Shown: positions 63,038 to 64,000 of the stretch, one piece after another
Layout: each line of letters opens with the position of its first letter
How positions within the stretch are numbered: the stretch's first letter is position 1
Assembly (NCBI GenBank): GCA_013414765.1
Contig: CP058708.1
Location: 4,694,748-4,758,747 of the forward strand
Reading direction: 5' to 3'
DNA length: 64,000 bases
Origin: Candidatus Accumulibacter cognatus
GTDB taxonomy: Bacteria > Pseudomonadota > Gammaproteobacteria > Burkholderiales > Rhodocyclaceae
The notes under the pieces: model-generated
Database searches by the model: none
Seen by the model: only the letters and a program-made list of their open reading frames with translations
Told to the model about the DNA's origin: nothing
Translations under genes and position numbers: made by a program

Positions 63038-64000
63038 TCACCCCACCGGATGCGCCGGAATCACTGGCGTCGGGCAGACCACGTCGGCGCACTGGGCGCG
63101 ATGCCGCAAGGCCTGATCGATCAACACCAGGGCCAGCATGGCCTCGGCAATCGGCGTCGCGCGGATGCCCACACAGGGGTCGTGTCGACCATGGGTTGCG
63201 ACCACCACCGGCTGGCCCTCAAGAGTCACCGAGCGGCGCGGCAGACGGATGCTCGAGGTCGGCTTGATCGCCAGATTAACGACCAGATCCTGGCCGCTCG
63301 AGATACCTCCGAGCACACCACCGGCATGATTGCCGAGAAAGCCCTGCGGTGTCATTTCGTCACCATGTTCGCTACCCTTCTGAGAGACGCTGGCAAAACC
63401 AGCGCCAATCTCGACTCCTTTGACCGCATTGATGCCCATCATCGCATAGGCAATCTCGGCATCGAGACGACCATAAACCGGTTCCCCCCAGCCCGGTGGA
63501 ACACCCGTTGCCGTGACCGTGATCTTCGCCCCCACTGAATCACCGGACTTGCGCAACACATCCATATACTCCTCGAGTTGTGGAATGATGGCCGCGTTCG
63601 GGGCAAAGAAGGCATTGCCATCGATCTCTCTCGTGGCAACGAAAGGGATTTCGATCGGACCAAGCTGGCTCATCCAGCCACAGATGCGAACCCCGTAACG
63701 TTCCGCCAGCCACTTGCGGGCGATCGCCCCGGCAGCGACGCGAACCGCCGTCTCACGAGCCGACGAGCGACCACCACCGCGATGGTCGCGAAAACCGTAC
63801 TTCTGTGTGTAAACATAGTCGGCATGTCCCGGACGGAAGGTCTCGGCGAGGTTACCGTAGTCCTTGCTGCGCTGATCCTGATTGCGGATCAGGAGAGCAA
63901 TCGGCGCGCCCGTGGTCCGACCTGCAAAGACTCCCGACAGAATCTCAACGGCATCGGGCTCACGCCGCTGCGTCACATGCCGCGAGGTTCCGGGTTTGCG
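63038..64000 (-). CDS. aroC: chorismate synthase (N-terminus beyond window end)
   Basis: 321 residues are visible; about 45-50 N-terminal residues lie outside. It enters in frame with RKPGTSRH, so an internal ATG at 63976 is not the true start. Conserved [50 protein letters not shown] and [20 protein letters not shown]. Last step of the shikimate pathway, FMN-dependent conversion of EPSP to chorismate. Complete C-terminus. Confidence 0.97.
   Translation of the reverse strand, partial: RKPGTSRHVTQRREPDAVEILSGVFAGRTTGAPIALLIRNQDQRSKDYGNLAETFRPGHADYVYTQKYGFRDHRGGGRSSARETAVRVAAGAIARKWLAERYGVRICGWMSQLGPIEIPFVATREIDGNAFFAPNAAIIPQLEEYMDVLRKSGDSVGAKITVTATGVPPGWGEPVYGRLDAEIAYAMMGINAVKGVEIGAGFASVSQKGSEHGDEMTPQGFLGNHAGGVLGGISSGQDLVVNLAIKPTSSIRLPRRSVTLEGQPVVVATHGRHDPCVGIRATPIAEAMLALVLIDQALRHRAQCADVVCPTPVIPAHPVG

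Overview
The window reads as a chromosome segment of a GC-rich betaproteobacterium of the Rhodocyclaceae / Candidatus Accumulibacter type. The inference rests on gene content: a polyhydroxyalkanoate (PHA) phasin, a PHB depolymerase and PhaJ stand beside a complete ethylmalonyl-CoA (EMC) block, a Chloroflexus-type glyoxylate-assimilation block, isocitrate lyase, a 2-oxoacid:acceptor oxidoreductase and pyruvate phosphate dikinase. This fits an organism that stores and remobilises acetyl units through feast/famine cycles. No rRNA, tRNA or CRISPR array was seen.

Layout. 1-1.6 kb: isocitrate lyase (aceA) with its promoter and terminator. 1655-9786: an 8.13 kb Mu-like transposable element with TG...CA ends, clustered end sites and an exact 5-bp target duplication (CCCGC). 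It carries repressor, Ner-like regulator, transposase, MuB-like ATPase, GemA and Mor, but only a remnant of virion genes. It sits just upstream of the aceA promoter. 10-16.9 kb: bcp, PhoH-like ATPase, a Tat-exported transglutaminase-like protein whose catalytic Cys is Ser, dnaB and a secreted beta-propeller protein. 16.9-22.7 kb: a compact minus-strand run yoaA/dinG - circularly permuted ATP-grasp-like gene - mobB - moeA - moaD - moaE. 22.8-30.2 kb: rdgC, phasin, PHB depolymerase, rarD, DUF599, di-haem peroxidase, phaJ and a quinone oxidoreductase.

30.3-39.6 kb is the EMC operon on the minus strand: DUF6986 aldolase-like protein, methylsuccinyl-CoA dehydrogenase, a MaoC-type hydratase, ethylmalonyl-CoA mutase, MeaB, and a crotonyl-CoA carboxylase/reductase fused to a C-terminal CBS pair. 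40.4-47.5 kb is the second half of the 3-hydroxypropionate bi-cycle: meh divergent from smtA-smtB-mct-mcl-mch. 47.7-55 kb: porGAB with a fused GltD/ferredoxin subunit, then ppdK. 55-64 kb: tgt-yajC-secD-secF, a Cys-rich lipoprotein, alanine dehydrogenase, an MFS transporter, a DUF465 protein and chorismate synthase (cut by the window end).

How they work together (inference). PHB or acetyl-CoA yields crotonyl-CoA, through PhaJ among others. Ccr, Ecm and Mcd carry it to mesaconyl-C1-CoA. From there it can go through Mch and Mcl to glyoxylate plus propionyl-CoA (classical EMC), or through Mct, Meh and Mcl to pyruvate plus acetyl-CoA. SmtAB, the Por-type enzyme, PpdK and Ald then handle malate, pyruvate, PEP and alanine. 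A small family of dispersed palindromic repeats (four copies) punctuates the intergenic spaces.
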